Of a stretch of 64,000 bases of DNA, positions 37,345-45,538 are shown piece after piece (the stretch's first letter is position 1; each line of letters starts with the position of its first letter). The DNA comes from Janthinobacterium agaricidamnosum NBRC 102515 = DSM 9628. Its GTDB lineage: Bacteria > Pseudomonadota > Gammaproteobacteria > Burkholderiales > Burkholderiaceae_D. Location of the stretch: assembly GCF_000723165.1 (NCBI RefSeq), contig NZ_HG322949.1:5104580-5168579 (forward strand), in the 5' to 3' direction. Both the position numbers and the translations under genes were made by a program. Below the pieces are notes generated by a model. That model saw only the letters and a list, made by a program, of their open reading frames with translations, was not told the origin of the DNA and searched no databases.

Positions 37345-37749
37345 ATGCCAGAATTGCTCGCGCTGATCGCTGTTGTCGCATCGCTGCTGCTGGGGCCGTG
37401 TCTGATCAAATTGGCCGCAAGGATATTGCGGCGCATAGCCGTCAGTTGGCAGGATTGCTTCCTGTTCTCGCTGCTATTGACGGCGCTGTACATGATTCCG
37501 TCCATGGCCGGCATGTCATGGCCGAAAGGGCTGCCGCACAGCGTGACCGGAACGATCACGTTCGCGCTGATACTGTTCCTGAGCACCTGGTATTTCAGCA
37601 CGCGGGCCAGCACCGCACAAGGCGTGCTGCTGGGCTGGCGCGGCGCCTTGCGGCTCAGTCTGGTGGCCGGCGGCCTGGCGCTGGCGACGACACTGGTGCT
37701 GGCGGCAATAACCTTGCTCGGCCTGGTGCAGGTCTTCCGCCATCTGTAG
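37345..37749 (+). CDS. Integral membrane protein of unknown function
   Basis: A 134-residue protein with about four membrane segments (LLALIAVVASLLLGPCLIKL, FLFSLLLTALYMIPSM, TGTITFALILFLSTWYF and LSLVAGGLALATTLVLAAIT). AGGAG lies 6 bases before the ATG at 37345. No family is recognised. It stands alone between an intergenic region and queC. Confidence 0.7.
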   Translation: MPELLALIAVVASLLLGPCLIKLAARILRRIAVSWQDCFLFSLLLTALYMIPSMAGMSWPKGLPHSVTGTITFALILFLSTWYFSTRASTAQGVLLGWRGALRLSLVAGGLALATTLVLAAITLLGLVQVFRHL

Positions 37750-37801
37750 CACTCGTCAAGCATGCTCTCGGCGGAGCATGCATCGTCTGCCGAAACAGCG
37801 T

Positions 37802-38515
37802 TTAAACGGCGCCGCTGCGCGCCGCATATTCCTGGTAACCCTTGGCGCGCAAGGCGCAGGCCGGGCAAGTGCCGCAGCCGTAGCCCCAGTCGTGCAACTG
37901 GCCACGTTCGCCCAGGTAGCAAGTGTGGGTGCCGCTGCGGATCAGGTCGACCAGCGGCTGGCCGCCCAAGCCATGCGCCAGGTCCCAGGTCTGGCTCTTG
38001 TCCAGCCACATCAGCGGGGTTTCCACTTTCAAGCGGGTCGCCATGCCCAGGTTCAGCGCCACTTGCAGCGCTTTCATCGTATCGTCGCGGCAATCCGGAT
38101 AACCGGAGAAATCCGTTTCGCACATGCCGCCGACCAACACCGTCAAGCCGCGCCGGTACGCCACCGTGGCCGCAACCGTCATGAACAGCAAGTTACGACC
38201 CGGCACGAAGGTATTCGGCAAGCCGTTTTCCTGCATCGCGATTTCGACGTTTTGCGTCAGCGCCGTATCGGAAATGGCGGCGATCAGCGACAGGTCGATC
38301 ATATGATCCTGTCCCAGGCGGCTATGCCACTCGGCCGACTGGCCGCGCATCTGCTCCAGCAGCGTCGGGCGCACCGTCAATTCGATCGCATGGCGCTGGC
38401 CGTAGTCAAAACCGATGGTTTCAACCCGCGCATAATGTTCCAGGGCCCAGGCCAGGCAAGTGGTGGAGTCTTGTCCACCGCTAAACAGCACCAGTGCGGA
38501 GTCAGTTGCAAGCAT
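37802..38515 (-). CDS. queC: 7-cyano-7-deazaguanine synthase QueC
   Basis: A 237-residue enzyme of the preQ0 step of queuosine synthesis: it converts 7-carboxy-7-deazaguanine to preQ0 with ATP and ammonia. The PP-loop SGGQDS is at 12-17. The body shows [16 protein letters not shown], and the zinc site is near the C-terminus (CGTCPAC with an earlier Cys in THTCYLGER). Length is normal. The other queuosine genes are not in the window. Confidence 0.97.
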   Translation of the reverse strand: MLATDSALVLFSGGQDSTTCLAWALEHYARVETIGFDYGQRHAIELTVRPTLLEQMRGQSAEWHSRLGQDHMIDLSLIAAISDTALTQNVEIAMQENGLPNTFVPGRNLLFMTVAATVAYRRGLTVLVGGMCETDFSGYPDCRDDTMKALQVALNLGMATRLKVETPLMWLDKSQTWDLAHGLGGQPLVDLIRSGTHTCYLGERGQLHDWGYGCGTCPACALRAKGYQEYAARSGAV

Positions 38516-38641
38516 AGTAGTCTTTCCTTATTTCGTGGTGTGAACGCCGCGACACGCATTCTCAGCAGCATTAAAATTATTCGTCCGCCATCGGTTTCCC
38601 TATTCCGGTAACATACAGAAAGCACACCATCCTGGAGCAAC

Positions 38642-40606
38642 ATGTTTCCTGTACAACCCATCCAACGAGCCGCCGGCGATCCGGCAAGACCACGAATTTT
38701 GGCACAAGTGGTGACAAAAGTAATGGGACAAATGACACTGGCGGTGGCCAGCGGCGCCGTGCTGGCCTTGCCGGTGCATGCTTTTGCCGCATTGCAAGAC
38801 GCAGCGGCTAACGAAACCGAAGCGTCCCCGGCCGCGGCACCAGCCGCATTGCACTATGTCGTCAAGGTCGACGCCCCCGATCCGCTCGATGACTTGTTGG
38901 AAAAAAACCTGGACCTGTTCCGCTTCCAGGACAATCCGCGCACCGACCGCGAGCAATTGCAGCGGCTGGTGCGCGGCGCGCCGGAACAAGTCAGGAACCT
39001 GGTCGCGACCGCCGGCTTTTACACGCCCGACGTCAGCGTCAGGCTCGATGACGGCAGCGGCACGCCGACGGTGCATATCAAGGTCGAGCCGGGCCAGCCG
39101 GTGGTGGTCGGCCAGGTTGAACTGGTATTACAGGGTTTTGATACCACGCCGCCGCTGGCCAGCAGCGATCCCTTCGATACCGACGCGTTGAAAGCCAGCT
39201 GGACCTTGCAGCAAGGCCAGGTATTCCGCCAGGCCGAGTGGGAACAAGCCAAGCGCGGCTTGCTGCGGCAAGTGGTGCAAACCCGCTACCCGCGCGCGCA
39301 ACTGGTCGACACCGAGGCGCAAGTCGATCCGGACACGCATACGGTGGCCTTGAAGGTGGTGCTCGACAGCGGTCCCGAATTACGGTTTGGCGAATTGCGC
39401 ATCGAAGGCTTGAAGCGCTATCCGGCCTCGGTGATCCGTAATCTGAACCAGATCCACCCCGGCGATTATTACGATGAAGCATCGCTGCAGGCCTACCAGG
39501 CGCGTTTGCAAGATACCGGTTACTTCGCCAGCGTCGAAGTCAGCGCCGACATGAGCAGCGTGCTGAGCGAACAGCTCGATGTCGTCCAGCAAAGCCAGGA
39601 AGTCAGGCAAGACCCGGCCGCCGTCAAGCCGAAAGGCCCGGGCGTGATGGCGCCGCTGCCGCTGCTGGTGCGCGTCACCGAAAACAAGCAGCAAAACGTC
39701 AGCGCCGGTCTCGGTTACAGCACCAATACCGGTAACCGCGCCCAGTTGAACTATGACAACCTGAACGTCATGGGCCTGAAGTTGAAAAGCGCGCTGACGA
39801 TGGAAACCAAGAAACAAAGCGCGCGCGGCGACTTTTATTTCCCGACCACGCCTGACGGCTACAACGACAGCGTCGGCGCGTCGTTCGAGCGCAGCGACAT
39901 TTCCAACGAAATCACCAGCGTGTCGACCATCGCCGCCAAGCGCCGCTGGGGCACGCCGCAGCTGGAACGCAGCCTGTCCTTCGAATTCTTGAGCGAGGGA
40001 AAAACCGTCGATGGCCTGGACCCGACCCGCAGCAAAAGCTTGCCGCTGACCTTTTCGCTCACCAAGCGCCGCCTCGACAATCTTTTATTCCCCAGCCAGG
40101 GTTACGTCATCAACGCCCAGCTGGGCGGCGCCCTGCTGCCGATCCTGACCGATGAACGCTTCGTGCGCGGCAGCGCCAAGTTCGTGTACTACCAGCCGGT
40201 CGGCGCCAAAGGCACGGTGATCGTGCGCGGCGAAGGCGGCGCGCTCGGTTCCAAGGAAAAAGCCGGCGTGCCGGCGGTGTACCTGTTCCGCGCCGGCGGC
40301 GACCAGTCGGTGCGCGGCTACGCCTACCAGGACCTGGGCGTGCGCGAAGGCGACGCCATCGTCGGCGGCCGCTACCTGGCCACCGCCAGCGCCGAATACC
40401 AGTACTGGTTCAAGCCGAAATGGGGCGCCGCCGCGTTCTACGACGCCGGCAATGCGGCCGATACGCTGAAGGACCTGCATCCGAAATCCGGCTATGGCCT
40501 GGGGGTGCGTTATAAAAGTCCGGTCGGCCCGATCAATGTCGATGTCGCGTATGGCCACGCGGTCCAAAAATACCGTATGCACTTTTCTCTGGGATTCACG
40601 TTCTAA
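38642..40606 (+). CDS. tamA: TamA-type outer-membrane assembly protein
   Basis: A 654-residue Omp85-family protein. An N-terminal export segment (LAVASGAVLALPVHAFAAL) is followed by POTRA domains (about 60-340), including VEPGQPVVVGQVELVLQGFD and ELRFGELRIEGLKRYP. The C-terminal barrel (about 350-654) has the family loop motif VRGYAYQDLG and ends in FSLGFTF. TamA works with TamB to insert or move proteins and lipids in the outer membrane. The stop TAA shares its last base with the tamB ATG (TAATG), so the genes are coupled. The long basic N-terminus may contain a shorter true start. Confidence 0.92.
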   Translation: MFPVQPIQRAAGDPARPRILAQVVTKVMGQMTLAVASGAVLALPVHAFAALQDAAANETEASPAAAPAALHYVVKVDAPDPLDDLLEKNLDLFRFQDNPRTDREQLQRLVRGAPEQVRNLVATAGFYTPDVSVRLDDGSGTPTVHIKVEPGQPVVVGQVELVLQGFDTTPPLASSDPFDTDALKASWTLQQGQVFRQAEWEQAKRGLLRQVVQTRYPRAQLVDTEAQVDPDTHTVALKVVLDSGPELRFGELRIEGLKRYPASVIRNLNQIHPGDYYDEASLQAYQARLQDTGYFASVEVSADMSSVLSEQLDVVQQSQEVRQDPAAVKPKGPGVMAPLPLLVRVTENKQQNVSAGLGYSTNTGNRAQLNYDNLNVMGLKLKSALTMETKKQSARGDFYFPTTPDGYNDSVGASFERSDISNEITSVSTIAAKRRWGTPQLERSLSFEFLSEGKTVDGLDPTRSKSLPLTFSLTKRRLDNLLFPSQGYVINAQLGGALLPILTDERFVRGSAKFVYYQPVGAKGTVIVRGEGGALGSKEKAGVPAVYLFRAGGDQSVRGYAYQDLGVREGDAIVGGRYLATASAEYQYWFKPKWGAAAFYDAGNAADTLKDLHPKSGYGLGVRYKSPVGPINVDVAYGHAVQKYRMHFSLGFTF

Positions 40607-43600
40607 TGTCCGATACCACCCCACCTACCCCGCCTGACTCCCACGTCCCCGCGCCGGCGCCACAGGCAGCGCGGCGCTGGCCGCGCTACACCCTGATCGG
40701 CATCGGTTCCGCCGCCGTGCTGCTGGGCGGCGCGCTCTGGCTGCTCGGCCGCGAATCGACGCTGCAAGCGTTGCTCGACAAGGTGTCCAGCGCCAGCGGC
40801 GGCCAGATCGTCGTCAGCGGCGTGTCCGGCTCGCTGTACAACAAGATGCACCTGGGCCACGTCAGCTACCGCGGCAAGAGCCAGACAATTACTGCCGAGA
40901 ATATCGACATCAACTGGTCGCCGTTGCAGTTTTTTTCGGAAGGCATCGCGATCAGCGAATTGCACGTGGCCAGCATGGTGGTGAAAAGCACCGGCCCGTC
41001 GGAACCGTCGACCTTGCCCACCAGCCTGGCCGCGCCATTCCAGCTGAGCATCGCCGATGCGCGGCTGGACAAGATCACGCTGCAAGGCGACAGCGGCAGC
41101 AATGTGATCGAAAAAGTGCATTTCAATTTATCTGGCGGCAAGACCGAATGGCGCCTGCAAGACGCCAGCGCGATCACGCCGTGGGGCGCCGTGACCGCCA
41201 ATGCCAGCGTCGCTACAAATGCTCCGTTCAAGCTGGACGGCAAGGCCGGCTGGGCGCAATCAGTGCCGGCCGCCGGTGAAAAACCGGCGGCGCTGACGAT
41301 GCAAGTGGGCGGCGACCTGGCGCTGGTCGATATCAAGGCCAGCGGCAGCGCCGGCCCGGCCAGCGCCGATGCGCACCTGGCGCTGGCGCCGTTCGACCCG
41401 GTGATCATCTTGCGTTCGGCCAGCATCCAGGGCCGCAACATCAATCCCGGCCGCTACGACGCGACATGGCCGCAAGCCGAGCTGAGCCTGGATCTGGACG
41501 CAAGCATCGGCAGCAAGCAGGAAGTGTCCGGCAAGCTGGCCATCAGCAACACAGCCGCGCCCGGCCCGCTGGACCGGCAGCGCTTGCCGCTGCACAGCAT
41601 CAGCGCGCAAGTGGGCGGCACGCTGACCGCGACCACCATCACCAGCGCGCTGCTCGACTTTGCCCAGGCCGGCAAATTCACCGGCAGCGGCAGTATCAAC
41701 CGCGATGCGGCGGATGGCCCGGTCGGCAGCGCGCTGTTCACCTTGCACACCGACAAGATCGACCTGAAGGCGATCCAGGGCAGCCTGAACAGCACTCATA
41801 TCGCCGGCGACATCAAGCTCGGCAGCGACGGCAAGACGCATACCGTCAGCGCCAGGCTGGCCGAACTGGGCAAGACCACCTTGCGGCTCGACGTGCAGGC
41901 CAGCCTGCTCGACTCGCTGCTCAGCATCCAGCAGGCGCGCTTGCAAGCCGGCAAGGGGCAATTGACTGTCAGCGGCCAGGCCAGCTTGAAAGATGCACAG
42001 CAATTCAAGGCCACGGCCAGCGCCAGCCGTTTTAATCCGGCCGATTTCGGCGCCTATCCGGTGGCCGACCTGAACGCCGCTATCAACGTCGACGGCCATG
42101 TGGCGCCGCAATGGCTGGTCAACGCCGACGTGGCGCTGCGCCCCAGCCGCTTGCTGAACCAGCCATTGAGCGGAGCCGGCAAAGTCACCGCCGATGCGCG
42201 GCATGTCAGCGGCGTCGACGCCAGGCTGGCGCTGGGCCGGAACTCGGTCGAGGTGCGCGGCAACTTCGGCGCGCCGGGCGAGCGCTTGAACTGGACAGTC
42301 GACGCGCGCCAATTGTCGGCCGCGCACAGCGACTTGCTGGGCTCCCTCAACGCCAGCGGCGTCGCCAGCGGTACGCTGCAGGAACCGCGCAGCACCTTTG
42401 TCGCCGACGCCAAAGGCCTGGGCCTGAGCGCCGCCAAACGGCCGGGAGTGGGCCAGGACAGCGTGCTGCACGCCAGCGGCGAAGTCGGCTTGAGCGGAGC
42501 GAAACAGGTCGCCGACCTGAAGCTGACCGGCTCCGCGCAGAAATTCAATCCCGCCGCCTTTGGCGCTTATCCGAGCGGCAATATCAATGCCGATTTTAAT
42601 GGCGGCGGCCGCCTCGGCGGCGACTGGAAACTGGCGCTGAACCTGGCCTTGCAACCGGCTTCGACGCTGCAAAATGTGCCGCTGACCGGGTACGCCAAGG
42701 TCAGCGCCGATGCCAGCCGCATCGACAGCGCCGACATCGATCTGCACCTGGGACCGAACAGCATGCAGGCGCGCGGCAGTTTTGGCGGCGCGCGCGACAA
42801 GCTGGACTGGAAACTGGATGCGCCGCAACTGGCCAGCCTGGGTGCGCAATTTGGCGGCGTGTTGCATGGCAATGGCGCTTTGTCCGGCAGCATGAAAGCG
42901 CCGGCGCTGAGCTTGAATATCGATGGCCAGCAACTGCGTTTCTTTGGCGAACACCAGGTCAAGGCGCTGCGCGCCAGCGCCAGCCTCGGCGCCGGCCAGG
43001 GCGCGGCCGATCCGCTGGTCAGCGATATCGACGTGACCGGCTATAGCAGCACCGCCTTCAAGCTGGCCAGCGCGCGCCTGTCGAGCAAGGGTACCCTGGC
43101 GGCGCACAGCCTGCAACTGACGGCGCGCAACGATGACTTCGACGTGTCGGCCACGGTCAAGGGCGGCTTGAATCAGGGTGTGTGGCTTGGCAGCCTGGAC
43201 GCGCTGCAAAACCGCGGCCGCTTTGCGCTGGCCTTGCAGGCGCCGGCGCCGATCCGGGTCGCCGGTCCCAAGGATGGCGGCCTGGCGGGACTGATGCATC
43301 CGGAACAGATCTCCGTATCGAATGCCGTCATCAAATTGCCGGCCGGTAGCATCAGCCTGCAAAGCCTGGAAAAAGCCGGGCCGCGCTGGGCCAGCAGCGG
43401 CCAGGCGGCCGGCGTGCCGCTGAATTACCTGACCCAAGCGGTGCCGGATTTGCAGCAAACCATGCGCAGCGACATGACCCTCGGCGCGCAATGGAATCTG
43501 GATCTGCGAGCGGCGGCCGGCAAGGACCCCGCGCTGGCCGGCATGCTGCATGTCTTCCGCGAAAAAGGCGACATCACGGTCGGCAGCGAACAGCCTCTGC

Positions 43601-45048
43601 TGCTCGGCTTGCGCACGCTCGATGCGCGCGCCGACGTCGCCAACAGCCAGTTGCGCATGCAAGTCGCGCTGGACGGCGCGCGTTCCGGCCAGGTGCGCCT
43701 GGACGGCACGGTGCAAATGCAGCAAGGCCGCATCGCCGGCGACAGCCCGCTGAACTTGACCGGCAGTATCGACATGCCATCGCTGGCGTGGCTGGGGCCG
43801 CTGACCGGGCAAGCGGGACTGGAGCTGGGCGGCGCGCTGAAACTGGCGCTGACCAGCGGCGGCACCATCGCCGCGCCCTCGCTGAACGGCGACCTCAGCG
43901 GCGATAAACTGGTCGTCAACTGGGCCGACCAGGGCTTGAAACTGCGCAATGGCGTATTGCAGGCAAAATTGGCCGGCGACCAGTTGCAATTGCAACGCCT
44001 CGCCTTCGATGGCGGCGACGGCAAGGTGCAGGCCGACGGCTGGGTGCGCTTTGCAAATGCCGAAGCCAGCATGGAATTGAAACTGGTGGCCGACAAGCTG
44101 CAGGCACTGGCGCGGCCCGACCGCACGCTGGTACTCAGCGGCAGCAGCACGCTGGTGCGCAACGACAAGCGCTTCAGCTTCGAAGGCAAGTTCAAGGCCG
44201 ACCGCGCCACCATCGAACTGGCGTCGCAAGATACGCCGACCCAGAGCGATGACGTGGTGGTGCTGGGCAAGGCCGGCAAGGGCACCGGTCCCGGCGGCGC
44301 CAAGGCGGCGCCGTCGCTGCCGCTGAATATCGACCTGGAAGCCGACCTCGGCAACCGTTTCCATTTAAAAGGCATGGGCCTGGACGCCGACCTGGGCGGC
44401 AACCTGCGCATCCGCGTGCTGGACCGCCGCCCGCCGCGCATCACCGGCAGCATCCGCGTCGACAATGGCAACTATGCCGCCTACGGCCAGAAGCTGAGCA
44501 TCGAACGGGGCGTGATCAACTTCACCGGCGCCTACGACAATCCGGGCTTGAACATCCTGGCGGTGCGCAAGCGGCCGGAAGGCGAAGCCTTATCCGAAAC
44601 CAACGTCGAGGCCGGGGTCGAAGTGCGCGGCACGGCGCAGGCGCCGACCGCCAAGCTGGTATCGACGCCCTCGGTGTCGGACAGCGACAAACTGGCGTGG
44701 CTGATCCTCGGCCATGGCACCGAAGGCACGGCCGGCGATGAAATGGGCTTGCTGACCACGGCGGCCGGCGCATTGTTCGGCGGCACCGGCGGCGGTATGC
44801 AAGGCAAGCTGGCCAACTCGCTGGGACTCGATGAAGTGGGATTATCGCAAGCCAAGGGCCTGGAAAGCACCGTCGTAACGGTCGGCAAGCGCATCTCGTC
44901 GCGCGCCTACCTGAGCTTCGAGCAAGGCGCCAGTTCGGCGTCCAGCCTGGTCAAACTGCGCTATAAATGGAACCGGCGCATCACCTTGCAATTCCAGACC
45001 GGCACCAATAATGCCCTGGACGTGTTGTACACCTGGGCATTCGATTAA
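40606..45048 (+). CDS. tamB: TamB-type translocation and assembly module protein
   Basis: A 1480-residue protein anchored by one N-terminal membrane helix (LIGIGSAAVLLGGALWLLG). It has a long series of beta-taco repeats (residues 60-1100 with recurring LDGxxG and ASLxA patterns) and a C-terminal DUF490/TamB domain (RITGSIRVDNGNYAAYGQKL and SLVKLRYKWNRRITLQFQTG). It bridges the inner membrane to TamA and is implicated in outer-membrane assembly and phospholipid transfer. It is translationally coupled to tamA. Length is usual for the family. Confidence 0.92.
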   Translation: MSDTTPPTPPDSHVPAPAPQAARRWPRYTLIGIGSAAVLLGGALWLLGRESTLQALLDKVSSASGGQIVVSGVSGSLYNKMHLGHVSYRGKSQTITAENIDINWSPLQFFSEGIAISELHVASMVVKSTGPSEPSTLPTSLAAPFQLSIADARLDKITLQGDSGSNVIEKVHFNLSGGKTEWRLQDASAITPWGAVTANASVATNAPFKLDGKAGWAQSVPAAGEKPAALTMQVGGDLALVDIKASGSAGPASADAHLALAPFDPVIILRSASIQGRNINPGRYDATWPQAELSLDLDASIGSKQEVSGKLAISNTAAPGPLDRQRLPLHSISAQVGGTLTATTITSALLDFAQAGKFTGSGSINRDAADGPVGSALFTLHTDKIDLKAIQGSLNSTHIAGDIKLGSDGKTHTVSARLAELGKTTLRLDVQASLLDSLLSIQQARLQAGKGQLTVSGQASLKDAQQFKATASASRFNPADFGAYPVADLNAAINVDGHVAPQWLVNADVALRPSRLLNQPLSGAGKVTADARHVSGVDARLALGRNSVEVRGNFGAPGERLNWTVDARQLSAAHSDLLGSLNASGVASGTLQEPRSTFVADAKGLGLSAAKRPGVGQDSVLHASGEVGLSGAKQVADLKLTGSAQKFNPAAFGAYPSGNINADFNGGGRLGGDWKLALNLALQPASTLQNVPLTGYAKVSADASRIDSADIDLHLGPNSMQARGSFGGARDKLDWKLDAPQLASLGAQFGGVLHGNGALSGSMKAPALSLNIDGQQLRFFGEHQVKALRASASLGAGQGAADPLVSDIDVTGYSSTAFKLASARLSSKGTLAAHSLQLTARNDDFDVSATVKGGLNQGVWLGSLDALQNRGRFALALQAPAPIRVAGPKDGGLAGLMHPEQISVSNAVIKLPAGSISLQSLEKAGPRWASSGQAAGVPLNYLTQAVPDLQQTMRSDMTLGAQWNLDLRAAAGKDPALAGMLHVFREKGDITVGSEQPLLLGLRTLDARADVANSQLRMQVALDGARSGQVRLDGTVQMQQGRIAGDSPLNLTGSIDMPSLAWLGPLTGQAGLELGGALKLALTSGGTIAAPSLNGDLSGDKLVVNWADQGLKLRNGVLQAKLAGDQLQLQRLAFDGGDGKVQADGWVRFANAEASMELKLVADKLQALARPDRTLVLSGSSTLVRNDKRFSFEGKFKADRATIELASQDTPTQSDDVVVLGKAGKGTGPGGAKAAPSLPLNIDLEADLGNRFHLKGMGLDADLGGNLRIRVLDRRPPRITGSIRVDNGNYAAYGQKLSIERGVINFTGAYDNPGLNILAVRKRPEGEALSETNVEAGVEVRGTAQAPTAKLVSTPSVSDSDKLAWLILGHGTEGTAGDEMGLLTTAAGALFGGTGGGMQGKLANSLGLDEVGLSQAKGLESTVVTVGKRISSRAYLSFEQGASSASSLVKLRYKWNRRITLQFQTGTNNALDVLYTWAFD

Positions 45049-45066
45049 TTTGCCGAAGAGCGCGGC

Positions 45067-45303
45067 TTACTCCAGGTCGAGGCCGCGCTCGATCATGCCT
45101 TCGACATAACCCGTCAGATATTGCAGCAAGGCGGGACCGGACAACACATTGCCGGTCAGCGCGCCATGCGGCGAACCCTTCAGGTCGCCATCGCGGTACA
45201 CCCGTGCAATCCACGCCACGTCCGTGCCCGGTGTGTAGTCGAGCTCGTAATCGAATACTTCACCGCTGACCTTGCGTGTGTACGCTTCCTTGATAATTGC
45301 CAT
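45067..45303 (-). CDS. Small conserved hypothetical protein
   Basis: A 78-residue protein (MAIIKEAYTRKVSGEVFDYE...) with a compact predicted alpha/beta pattern and no domain I know. The start at 45303 gives a sensible N-terminus; a longer frame on the same strand overlaps the neighbouring Pro-rich gene. It lies 18 bases from the tamB stop, on the opposite strand. Confidence 0.65.
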   Translation of the reverse strand: MAIIKEAYTRKVSGEVFDYELDYTPGTDVAWIARVYRDGDLKGSPHGALTGNVLSGPALLQYLTGYVEGMIERGLDLE

Positions 45304-45319
45304 GTAAAAACAGCCTTTC

Positions 45320-45460
45320 TTAACTGGGGTTGGGATCGGGTACGGGATCGTCTTGCGGCACCGGATGCACCGGATGCGGATGCGGCGACGGTTCCGGCAT
45401 CGGGTCATCCACCGGCGCCGGGTCTGGCGCGCGGTGGGCGTGAATCGCGACTGGGTCCAT
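45320..45460 (-). CDS. Small Pro/His/Asp-rich protein
   Basis: A 46-residue frame (MDPVAIHAHRAPDPAPVDDP, then PEPSPHPHPVHPVPQDDPV) with an excellent ribosome site (GGAGG, eight bases before the ATG). It has many Pro and His with acidic residues, so it is probably unstructured and possibly metal-binding. It lies 16 bases upstream of the 78-residue gene and is probably co-transcribed with it. Real translation is supported by the ribosome site only. Confidence 0.5.
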   Translation of the reverse strand: MDPVAIHAHRAPDPAPVDDPMPEPSPHPHPVHPVPQDDPVPDPNPS

Positions 45461-45538
45461 GGCGAGTCCTCCATACTGATGATGAAAGGATGACATTACC
45501 ATGAGTCGGGCCGAACCCGCCAGCATCGGCCAACCGTC

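Noticed and set aside
41260..44364. 1034-codon open frame opposite tamB
   Set aside because: Shadow of tamB with no domain or ribosome site; tamB has clear family motifs.
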